Positions 48,601 through 56,700 of a stretch of DNA of 64,000 nt are shown here, piece by piece (position 1 is the first letter of the stretch; every line of letters begins with the position of its first letter). The stretch is taken from contig CATQJL010000112.1 of NCBI GenBank assembly GCA_958299035.1, positions 67,487,117-67,551,116 of the forward strand, given 5' to 3'. The stretch is from Cylicocyclus nassatus (Eukaryota; Nematoda; Chromadorea; Rhabditida; Strongylidae). A program made the position numbers and the translations under genes. The notes under the pieces are model-generated. The model ran no database searches and was not told the DNA's origin. It saw nothing but the letters and a program-made list of their open reading frames with translations.

Positions 48601-49678
48601 TACATGCTAATTTTGAGTTTCAGAAAAGCTCGTGAATACAACGTGCGACTCTGTTGTTATTGAGCGGTGTTACATACAACTATTTTGTCTTCAATTCTGC
48701 TTACAAGTAAGCTTGGAGAAACAATGAATATAGCAAATTTTTGCTTCTAAGTTTTTGTATGCCAAGTTCTTGTTTGGCAAGTGACTTATAGTTACTGAAG
48801 TTTTGACTCACTAATTTTATGCTACCAATTCCTGTTAGCGTCGTTTCTCCAAGTTTAGGAGTTGAAGAAACGAGAACAGCAAACAATAATTTCTAGTGGA
48901 AAACCGCTGAAACACAAAAATAGCATGAAACGACGACGGAAACAGAGAAACATGACTGAGACTAAACTGGGAGCTGAGGGAGCCGCAGCCGGCTTGCTCT
49001 AGTTTAAATCCGAATTTGACCACCAAGCGACTAGTGGAAATGAGGACGACTATACTAAGCTCAGCGAAAAAAAACTGTAAGTTGGAGACATATTGAAATG
49101 TGGTGTGAAAAGTTTAACAAATCGGATGTATCTATGCTGCTTTGAACCCATCAATGCCAAAGAGTCGAAACAGTCAGATACTGGCGAAACTTTGCATAAT
49201 GAACATTGTCGCTGAACACAAATATTATATTCAGTTGCTGTCAGAGAAGAAATATTCCCACTGAATTTTCTGTAACTCAACTTTTTCGTGACAAAATAAG
49301 CCTATCGCATGAAACGAATATCATTTGTAATCAGCCTATCGTATCACTCCCTAGACAAAGTTTCGTCGGAATCTGTGACAATTCGTTCTTCTTTCGCCTT
49401 CATTACCATCGTAGCTCGCAGATGGTAGAATTCGACAGAAGGTTGCGCCCGTAGCGTTAGTATCCATTATAGATGTACTAACCTAATAATTTACAATTAA
49501 AATAAATTCCTCGCCGGAAACCGTCGAGGACTGACTCGATAAAACCGAATCTGGCGTTATTATTTTTTGGACTTTCAGCGGAAATGTCTACCAGGAATAC
49601 ATCTATAAGAAAGGCACAACATGTGGCGCTTGCGCCAAAGAATGCAAAGATGGACTTTGTCCGGCACCTGCAGAATAG
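27653..49678 (+). CDS. Two-domain CAP/SCP-TAPS secreted protein (ASP-1-like), 13 exons
   Basis: Exons: 27653-27670, 27720-27762, 27821-27942, 35059-35171, 35223-35343, 35926-36020, 36897-37066, 37823-37958, 39422-39503, 39553-39687, 39738-39845, 44588-44673, 49579-49678. All join in phase to 442 aa, close to the size of hookworm ASP-1 proteins. Residues 1-20 form a signal peptide. CAP1 (about 22-171) includes EAHNKYREDIAKG, KYDC and YRAYEFGCTHKYC. A Cys hinge ending CDTSTGLCV leads into a Thr-rich linker (228-251). CAP2 (about 256-411) includes IITMHNYRR, NCPTAQNMYEM, QGENF, IKTWWKQI and KSYKVGCGISRC, followed by a C-terminal Cys-rich hinge. Most residues of the CAP His/Glu cavity are replaced, which is common in ASPs. 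Predicted secreted; host interaction is known for the family, not shown here. The 5' exons sit 7.1 kb upstream across a transposon-filled intron, so the first join is the least certain. Confidence 0.85.
29095..29699. mobile_element. TIR element, GTCGTCCTC ends (605 bp), in intron 3
   Basis: Inverted ends GTCGTCCTCCCCCCACTAG continue through ACACCTAGTGGACGAA; TA flanks both sides. A relative lies at 48471-49050 in intron 12 of the same gene. The 130-codon frame inside (29292-29684) runs into the right TIR and is not a gene. Confidence 0.8.
29740..29780 (+). repeat. GTGT/CTGT microsatellite
   Basis: A short GTGTGTGTGT run followed by TCTGTCTGTC, in intron 3 of the CAP gene. Confidence 0.7.
30083..30294. 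mobile_element. TIR MITE (about 210 bp)
   Basis: TACAGTCTCCCCCAATCCCA at the left pairs with the complement of GATTGGGGCAGACTGTA at the right, and CCAGGCC pairs with GGCCTGG. The interior is GC-rich with GCGCGC runs. Confidence 0.65.
30592..30629. repeat. Hairpin repeat, copy 1
   Basis: CCAGTGCG(A/T)... forms a 38-bp hairpin ending CGCACTGG. It is the inverted counterpart of 38989-39030, which carries the same CCAGTGCGTCA...GTTCGCACTGG frame. Confidence 0.65.
30640..31670 (-). mobile_element. Non-autonomous Helitron, minus orientation
   Basis: Read on the minus strand it starts TCTATATATATATAAAACTC (31670 down) after a host A and ends with a GC-rich hairpin (CCCGGGCAAGGCCGGG) shortly before CTAG at 30640, followed by T. 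TC start, 3' hairpin, CTRR end and A/T insertion site define a Helitron. No Rep/helicase frame is present. Confidence 0.8.
31717..32383. mobile_element. TIR element inserted in the Helitron
   Basis: Ends GGGTGCCTTCATA are exact inverted repeats. Inside each end lies a GC-rich array of GCAGCC(C/G) units (31738-31870 and its complement, 32265-32365). The element interrupts the Helitron microsatellite, so it inserted later. Confidence 0.8.
32952..33026. repeat. Orientation-switch palindrome in the Helitron
   Basis: GTAATCGAGCATGCTGATCA pairs with TGATCAGCATGCTCGATTAC around a short AAGG-containing loop. It marks where the 120-bp units change from plus to minus orientation. Confidence 0.85.
33545..33800 (-). 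repeat. Dispersed repeat with CTTATCAA ends, copy 1
   Basis: The sequence from CACCTCTTCCGCGACCATGC (33607) through GGCGAAGCGGCCGCGCGG is the inverted counterpart of 38210-38445. Both copies have GCTTATCAA-like and TTGATAAGCCC-like ends, so they are probably small TIR elements. Confidence 0.6.
34563..34918. mobile_element. TTAA-flanked TIR element (356 bp), in intron 3
   Basis: Ends AGGCACCGT(C/T)CACCC are inverted and flanked by TTAA on both sides. Length and ends match the element at 22896-23250, so the two belong to one family. Confidence 0.8.
35391..35642 (+). pseudogene. 3' tail of a LINE (RTE/jockey-like) reverse transcriptase ORF
   Basis: In broken plus-strand frames this intron 5 sequence reads LALAVENQVKS, then RGRSKMRWLDSIK, then a Lys/Arg-rich tail ending CRRLTIKAHPE and a stop. 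A GRPxMRWxDxIK motif followed by K-W-R-x-ADP is the usual C-terminal end of nematode non-LTR reverse transcriptases. It is 5'-truncated, as LINE copies usually are, and frameshifted. Confidence 0.65.
37121..37705. mobile_element. TIR element, CTCAGA ends (585 bp), in intron 7
   Basis: CTCAGATAATTGCCGGGGGC at the left and the complement of GCCCCCGGCGATTATCTGAG at the right, with TA on both sides. A shorter relative is at 42719-43038, and an element with similar outer bases at 47392-47844. Confidence 0.85.
38210..38445 (+). repeat. Dispersed repeat with CTTATCAA ends, copy 2
   Basis: Inverted relative of 33545-33800, sharing GCATG(T/G)TCGCGGAAGAGGTGC and the terminal GATAAGCCC. It lies in intron 8 of the CAP gene. 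Confidence 0.6.
38989..39030. repeat. Hairpin repeat, copy 2
   Basis: CCAGTGCGTCAACTCTGTTTCGCAGAGGTTCGCACTGG-type hairpin in intron 8; relative of 30592-30629 in the opposite orientation. Confidence 0.65.
40252..40964. mobile_element. Foldback element AGGGCCGCATGCA, nested
   Basis: Arms of about 300 bp start AGGGCCGCATGCACTAACAT and run through GATCCCCGGCGC and GTGCTAAGCATGTTGCTGAT to a centre near 40610. The family also supplies the half copy at 50503-50793 that borders the second CAP gene. Confidence 0.85.
41158..42086. mobile_element. Mariner-type element with ~220-bp TIRs, nested
   Basis: Both arms start TTAGGTCGTT(T/C)CATAAGTTC, stay nearly identical for about 220 bp and are flanked by TA. 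The outer ~25 bp are mariner-like. The long, well-matched arms suggest fairly recent activity. No transposase. Confidence 0.85.
42719..43038. mobile_element. TIR element, CTCAGACAATCG ends (320 bp)
   Basis: Arms of about 130 bp start CTCAGACAATCGC(T/C)GGGGGC and continue through GGGCACCGGAAAAATA; TA flanks both sides. The central loop is small. Second member of the 37121-37705 family, in intron 11. Confidence 0.85.
43039..44587. other. Remainder of CAP gene intron 11
   Basis: No repeat end or coding segment is recognised here. The branch and acceptor region before 44588 ends GTTACAG. Confidence 0.4.
44930..45075. mobile_element. Fragment of the GCATGCAC foldback family
   Basis: TGCACGTGCATCCCTGCGGGGACGGGAT resembles the outer part of the 24196 and 40252 elements, and a partial inverted copy follows (GGGAACCCCTGTATGCAC near 44996). 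It appears truncated. It lies in intron 12. Confidence 0.4.
46137..46742 (+). pseudogene. GIY-YIG endonuclease end of a Penelope-like polyprotein
   Basis: A 201-codon open frame contains NMVPFCLPYVSEELS, then a Cys-rich linker (NPNCAICPYGKDGDC) and a GIY-YIG module with LYLITCLSCNEVYVGETGR, the catalytic Arg in IRIKEHL, and the Glu in TLEAFWI followed by NPKLNRKEE. The upstream part (HPRSIKRAVITNMFRTASK at 46008 on) is in another frame after a frameshift near 46130 and corresponds to the region after the reverse transcriptase. The Cys/His-rich linker and GIY-YIG order are those of animal Penelope-like elements. Without an intact reverse transcriptase it is not autonomous. Confidence 0.8.
47002..47034 (+). 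ncRNA. Hammerhead-ribozyme-like motif of the Penelope element
   Basis: CCGACGA, a GGC/GCC stem with a GAGGAC loop, GAAAC and a GTC follow in the order expected for a minimal type I hammerhead (CUGANGA, stem II, GAAA, GUC). Such motifs are known in Penelope-like element repeats. The second core base reads C instead of the invariant U, so this copy is probably inactive. Confidence 0.55.
47392..47844. mobile_element. TIR element, CTCAGACAA ends (453 bp), in intron 12
   Basis: CTCAGACAATTCACAGAAAC at the left is matched at the right by the complement of TTCCGGTCAGTTGTCTGAG. Several AACTTCCGCAGGG-type units repeat in both halves. Only the outer bases recall the 42719 family. Confidence 0.7.
48471..49050. 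mobile_element. TIR element, GTCGTCCTC ends (580 bp), in intron 12
   Basis: Ends GTCGTCCTCA are inverted and TA-flanked. Subterminal blocks containing GGAGCAGGCCGGCTGAGG are matched in the right arm by the complement of GCCGCAGCCGGCTTGCTC. Relative of 29095-29699. Confidence 0.75.
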
Positions 49679-49974
49679 AAACCTTTGGGAGAACGGAGGA
49701 CACTGACACATTTCTTGTTTTAGTTAAGCATCGCACTAATGATTTATTAACGTGCTTTGTATACTGGTATGCCACCTCTTTTCGTTAAAAAAAACTTCTA
49801 TTACATTAAAGTTGTTTTAGTTTCTTCGTCTTTCTCGTTGATGTGCTCGTACGCAAAACTGTACTCAGCACGCTCTATCCCATTAATTAAGCAATCAATT
49901 CAACTTCTCCTAAGTGTGAATAACCTTACTGCGATGCTTAAAAACACACATCATATAGCATATTGTAGTAAACA

Positions 49975-49980
49975 AATAAA
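49975..49980 (+). terminator. Candidate poly(A) signal of the two-domain CAP gene
   Basis: AATAAA lies 297 bp after the TAG stop at 49676-49678. It is the first canonical hexamer I noticed downstream. The cleavage site is unknown. Confidence 0.3.
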
Positions 49981-50502
49981 CCTTTCATGTTAAAGCGTCT
50001 AAAAACAATGACATAAACATTTCAAAGCAGGTGACATATAACTCTCGCGGTTTTTACCGCAAATAGAATGAAAATTTTCAAATCAACCTTCTATTTTGTA
50101 TTTGTACTAAAGATCAATGCATTCTTATGTGCACTATGTTTAGCGAGCTAATTTTGCAATCAAATGATGTCAAATTAGTAGAATTTAATAGACTCATTCG
50201 AGTTCAATAGTAAAATATCGGAAACAAAAAAGAGATGTTAGCGAAAGCTATTTCTTATGATTGTTTTTGCATTCGTTATGTGTATCCATCAAAGATGCTT
50301 TGGTTTGTTCAAAAAGAAATGCGTAAAAAATTCCTTTTGCTCTTTTCTGCTCGCATGCGGTGCTATTCCGTGCGTCGCCTTAATTTTGATAATGATCCGA
50401 AACAGTGTGAGATCAAGCTTATGCATATAAACTGCCTCGAAAGGTGTGAATTATCTTGGATAAAGTAGACATACTATTGCTGCTGTCTTTGTGGTAAAAC
50501 AA

Positions 50503-50793
50503 AGGGCCGCATGCATTAACATCGCCGCTGGGTAGGGGATCGCAGTTTAGAAAGAAAGCTTCATATCCTGCTCCAGATATCTGGATTTCAGGATGTATAC
50601 CTATCTGTAAGTATTCCTACCTTCCTTTACTATGAAATTATTGAACAGGAGCGAAGAGCTGTACAAGCCGCATTTTCCAGTATTTCTGATGATCCCCAGC
50701 GGCCGACCGTCTTTTCTTCAAAATCACTTTTCTTTCTTCGAAGTCAACGAAATCCTTCGTAAGTTGTACTTAGCCTCTAACACAACAGTGCTA
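50503..50793. mobile_element. Half copy of the AGGGCCGCATGCA foldback element
   Basis: It matches the left arm of 40252-40964 from AGGGCCGCATGCATTAACAT to ACAACAGTGCTAA, but the other arm is missing apart from a few bases (TTAGCAACATG). Its inner edge meets the last codons of the minus-strand CAP gene, which share CAACAGTGCTAA (complement TTAGCACTGTTG). Confidence 0.7.
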
Positions 50794-53700
50794 AATTGCA
50801 ACATTAGCAACATGTTTGTCTGTTACACATAGTCCACAAGAACTATCGCATTTAGCTTCTGGTACCAACTCCTTGCACTTTTTCGCAGTACATCCAGTTT
50901 TTGTACTAGCTTCAATGTACAAAGGCTGCTCACCTTGCGGTCTAAAGCAAAACAAAAAATTACCTCTTTCCAAATATTAAAGGAGAAAACTCTCACTTCC
51001 TGCTGTACACGCATGCGATAAGCACTCGTTTATCACATAACCGATGGGCACACCCCATCCTCAGCGACTTTAAATCATCTGAAATGCTCTGCAAAAATAA
51101 GCATAGTAACGATTCCGTTCATGGTTGAGCAGACAGGCAGTGATCGTGATTTCGCTCAAAGATAAGCTAAGACACAATGGCTCTCCTTCTTTTTGGAAGC
51201 AAATGTTTCGTTCAGAACTACATTACACTTTCTGCTGCATAAACTGATGGATATCCTGGATGCGCTTGTATGTGAACTGCAACATATCAAAAAAGTTCTA
51301 CGAGGCCTAAGCAATCAAAAAAGTTCTACGAAGGCTAAGCACAACAGCGAGGACGGATCTATCTTGTGGTTTTGAAATTGATTTTTCAAAAGACATTTTA
51401 AGCATAGCGTGTCTTGAGTAGGTTTATTACCGAACTATGCTTACCCGGCTCCGCCCGGCCCTATCAAAACGCTATGTCAAAGAACACTATCCCTATTCCT
51501 GTACGAACCTTTTCCTGTGCCCACGCCTACATGCCAAATCACTATTCCCGCTGTTTTAGTAAACAGCATGCTCGATTACCCTCTGTGCCAACTCCCAGTC
51601 CCGTAGCTCAAACTTTGCAAAAAAGCGATAAAATCGATAAAAGTAATGCACGATTTCAAAAAATAACATTGTATTCGTAAAAGCATGCCGTTACCCCCCT
51701 GTGCCAACTCCCAGTCCCGTAGCTCAAACTTTGCAAAAAAGCGATAAAATCGATAAAAGTAATCGATAATTCTGAAAACTAGTATTGTATTCGGAATCCC
51801 CATGCTCACTTACCCTCCCCCTGTGCCAACTCCCAGTCCCGTAGCTCAAACTTTGCAAAAAAGCGATAAAATCGATTAAAGTAATCGATAATTCTGAAAA
51901 CTAATATTGTATTCGGAATCCACATGCTCACTTACCCCCCTGTGCCAACTCCCAGCCCCGTAGGTGAACTTTGCAAAAAATCGATAAAAATCGATAAAAT
52001 CGATATCGATCGATGACGAAAAGTGGCCTATGACATCCGCCGGGGCCCGATGTGTATGTTGGCAAGTTTGGTTCGGATCGGTTCAGAAATGGAATTTTCT
52101 ATTCGGAACATACGTACAGACAGACAGACAGACAAACAGACATTCAGCTTTATATATAAGATGATCATCCCCGAGATTAGCTATATTAAGGCAAAAAAAT
52201 CTGAAATTGATCGTCAGAAAACGAGCTTAAACTTTGGGGAAGGAGATTAAAAAAACGGACAGTTGTGACTTAACGAAGGCTTGTGAAAATCCCGAAGCTT
52301 AAGCAATACCATCTTGGGATTTACGATTGATAAGTGCAAGTAGGATAGAAATAGTCTTATCCTCTGGCAATCGGAATGTCGCGGCTTCAAAGCGTGTTAC
52401 TTGGTTCGCCGCGGCCTTCAAAATCTTCATTTTGACAACCCGCGGGCCTCGAAATTTCAGCCTCGCACGCTGCGACCCATGATTTTTTACCGGGAAAGCC
52501 GCGACCAAGGCTGAACTGAGGAAAAGATTATCGGGAGCGTCGCGACCCAAACACATAACCCGGTGGGCTGAATAAGAGGAGAAGCGCTAGAGCGGATGTT
52601 ACCACAACTCCGCCAGAGAAGGAATAACTGTCTTGAACAGCATACTGACTGACTCCACCAACGAAGTCTTCAATTCTTCATCTCTTACCTTACGCATACC
52701 TTGGAAGCGAAAGAAATCAATTTATTTCTGCTTAACGCGTTTCGGACCGGTGCTGCACATGGTGCAGCACGCTGTTTTGAGGGATTTTTTGAAGTTTACA
52801 GGAGGTTTTAGTACAAGGTTATCAAGTTAAAGGCTTAAGCTCCTATTTTCAAATGAGTCTATAGAGTTATAGTCTATAGAGTTCTGCAGCGGATATTTGT
52901 TCAAGAGGTATGAGAACAAATCGAACAACATTTCAACGAAGTGCGGCAACGCGAACGACGCGTGCGACGTTGCAATTTTTCTTTGCTTCAATTTCAAAGA
53001 GAAAAACCGTAGTTTTAATACTGATGTGTACCATGTACAACGCAAATACTTTTGGATACTATTAGAAACTGAGTTCTTGTTCCTATCTTTCAGGAAAGCA
53101 CAGAAGTCCTTCACCTAAGACAAAATTCAAACACTTCGAATTCACTCAGAACTTTTAGGTATGGAACTTATCTGGCAAGCTGATTACAGATGTAGCACAC
53201 AGTCTACAAAATAAGGTCCCTTTGTTGGCTAGTGGCTGAAAGTGGGGTGTATGTCGAGGCGCGCATTCCCTCAGCCTTCATTGCCAGACTGGGTCAGTTC
53301 TCTGCAAAAATCAAGGTTTTCAGATTGCGAGGTTTTTGTCAGTACATCAGATATAAAGAAAGATAACCAGTTGAAATCCGATAGCATTAAAATAAATTTG
53401 AACTTATTTCTGGCTTCTCCCATTTAGGCTGGGTTCATACTGATTTCCTTGTTCTGGAACTGTGCTGCATGCGCTGCAGCCGCCCCGCACCGTTCTGAAC
53501 GGCAGGAGTTGGAGAATTCTAACCGTTCTCAACGGTTTTTCTTCCAGATACGCTCATTTTGGCCTTATTCCTCCACCCCGTTTCTTTGAAGCTGGGTTGA
53601 GAATTGAACGCTGTTCTGCTTCATGACTTCGTTCGCTCGTCCTTTCTCTGCCATTTTTGTTCAGGCCTACTTCATGTGTTCTAGAGACTTGTCTATTTCA

Positions 53701-56700
53701 GTTTCAATATAGAAGCGAGACCACGCAGCGACTTGTTAGTACACATGAAGTAGGTCTGAACAAAAATAGCGATGAGAGAATAGACGAGCGCAAGAAGGCC
53801 CATATTCCCGGATACATGGTGCAGAACAGCGTTCAATCCTCAACCCTGCTTCAAATTCACAGCTTTTCTCATCGCTAGGAGAAGCGGGGTAGAAGAGAGA
53901 ACGGAGAAGCAGCGATATGAAACGAAAAAGGCTGCGAACGCCCAAACTCATCAAAAACAAGAGACAAGTCCCAACTCATGCAATTTCAGGATTTCTCCTA
54001 CTCCCTAATTCGTGGCAGATGGCTATGGAAACTGGGCAGCCGCTTCCTGGAACAGATGAAGTAGTTTCGAGCAAAAAAACACAAAGACATAATGAACAAT
54101 CGCACAATAGCCCATCTTTCCGAATACACGGCGCAGAAAAGCGCTCATTCTTCAACCCCGCTTCGAGTTCGAAGTTCTGCTGATCAAAAAGGGAAGAGGG
54201 GCTGAGGAATAAGGCCAAAATGAGCGAAATCTGGAAGAAAAACCGTTGAGAACGGTCAAAATTCTCCAACTCCCGCCGTTCAGAACGGTGCGTGGCGGCT
54301 GCAGCGCATGCAGCACAGTTCTGGAACTGTTCCCGCACAGTTCCCGCACATTTCCAGCACAGTGCGAGAACTGTGCGGGGACAGTTCCAGAACATGGGAA
54401 TCAGTATGAACCCAGCCTTAATAAAAACCGATCAATGCGCGCCTTAGGCTGCGTTCATACTGATTCCCATGTTCTGGAACTGTTCCCGCACAGTTCTCGC
54501 ACTGTGCTGAAACTGTGCGGGAACTGTGCGGGAACTGTGCGGGAACAGTTCCAGAACTGTGCTGCATGCGCTGCAGCCGCCCCGCACCGTTTTGAACGGC
54601 GGGAGTTGGAGAATTTTGACCGTTCTCAACGGTTTTTCTTCCAGATTTCGCTCATTTTGGCCTTAATCCTCCACCCCGCTTCCCTTTTTGATCAGCAGCA
54701 CTGCGAACTTGAAGCGGGGTTTGAAGAATGAGCGCTTTTCTGCGCCGTGTATTCGGAAAGATGGGCTATCGTGCGATTGTTCATTCTGTCTTCTTGTTTT
54801 TTGCTCAAAACTACTTCATTTGTTCCAGAAAGCGGCTGCCCAGTTTCCATAGCCATCTGCCACGAATTAGGGAGTAGGAGAAATCCTGAAATTGCATGAG
54901 TTGGAACTTGTCTCTTGTTTTTCATGATTTTGGGCGTTCTTAGCCTTGTTCGTTTTTCCATGTCGTTGCTTCTCCGTTCTTTCTTCTACCCCGCTTCTCC
55001 TAGTGATGAGAAAAGCTGTGAATTTTGAAGCGGGGTTGAGGATTGAACGCTGTTCTGCTCCATGTATCCGGTATGGGCCTTCGTGCGCTCGTCCATTCTC
55101 TCATCGCTATTTTTGTTCAGACCTACTTCATTTGTTCCAGAGACTTGTCTGTTTCAATTTCAGTACGGATGCGAGACTACGCAGCGACTTGTTAGTACAC
55201 ATGAATGGGTCTGAACAAAAATAGCGATGAGAGAATGGACGAGCGCACGAAGGCCCATATTCCCGGATACATGGAGCAGAACAGCGTTCAATCCTCAACC
55301 CCGCTTCAAATTCACAGCTTTTCTCATCACTAGGAGAAGCGGGGTAGAAGAAAGAACGGAGAAGCAACGACATGGAAAAACGAACAAGGCTAAGAACGCC
55401 CAAAATCATGAAAAACAAGAGACAAGTTCCAACTCATGCAATTTCAGGATTTCTCCTACTCCCTAGTTTGTGGCAGATGGCTATGGAAACTGGGCAGCCG
55501 CTTCCTGAACAAATGAAGTAGTTTTGAGCAAAAAACAAGAAGACAGAATAACAATCGCACGATAGCCCATCTTTCCGAATACACGGCGCAGAAAAGCGCT
55601 CATTCTTCAACCCCGCTTCGAATTCGCAGTGCTGCTGATCAAAAAGGGAAGCGGGGTGGAGGATTAAGGCCAAAATGAGCGAAATCTGGAAGAAAAACCG
55701 TTGAGAACGGTCAAAATTCTCCAACTCCCGCCGTTCAAAACGGTGCGGGGCGGCTGCAGCGCATGCAGCACAGTTCTGGAACTGTTCCCGCACAGTTCCC
55801 GCACTGTTCCCGCACAGTTCCCGCACAGTTCCCGCACAGTTTCAGCACAGTGCGAGAACTGTGCGGGAACAGTTCCAGAACATGGGAATCAGTATGAACG
55901 CAGCCTTATGACCGTCTCTCCTGAAAGTGCACTCTTTTTCGCTGCGCGCGATTTCGTGGCCCGAAACGTGTTAAGACAAAAAAAAACAACGAAGAATTTT
56001 TCTCTACCACTGACTTTATATTGCTTACAAGTAGTGTATCAAAAAGCCCAAAATTTCAGTCAGCGCGTTTTCCAAATTGTGTGCTTGAGCTCCACCGATG
56101 AAGACAAATCCGAATCCAGTCGAGGTAAGCACAAATACCGATTATAGCTTCGAGGCTTAGCGCTCCTCTGGCATAAATATTATGCTCACAGCTTCTTCTT
56201 GCTACAGTAGAAATTTGGAGCCGAACACTTACCCCAAAAAGAACCATTGCCTTTTTGACAGGCCCACTCAGATCAAAATCAGCCGCCCATTTACGTGTAT
56301 TGTAAAGTGCAGTCACGGAAAATCGGGCGTACAGACTTTAAAAATTCAAAACTCTTTAGAAAAGAATGATATCTTTCAAAGTGTCAGAGACTCTGGTATT
56401 CCGGGGTTGAAGAAAAGGAAGAAATGGTTGCTTTGGAGCTCTCAAGAGAGAGGGGGGGGGGTGAGGGTTAAGTCTTTCCGAGAGTCTTGTGTCTGACCTT
56501 TTGCTCGACTCTGCTAATCACTACACCATTGCGTACCTGCGACCTTGGCCGTTCCAATCGTATTCCCCTCGGGCAGCCAAGCTTGGCGCGAAAATCCTTA
56601 CCTTCTTTTAGAGAGATGATTGGCAGAAGCAGATTTGGTGTCAGCGTTCCGAGGCAAGTGTGAAGGCATACATCTCATCTTAGAAGATCACGGACACCGA

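Noticed and set aside
53424..53430. TTAGGC, the nematode telomere unit, at transposon ends
   Set aside because: Only single hexamers formed by a TTA target site next to GGC; no tandem telomeric repeat.
54246..54731. 161-codon frame and its counterparts
   Set aside because: They span the inverted arms of elements A and B and the tandem GTTCCCGCACA units; the same protein appears in mirror copies.
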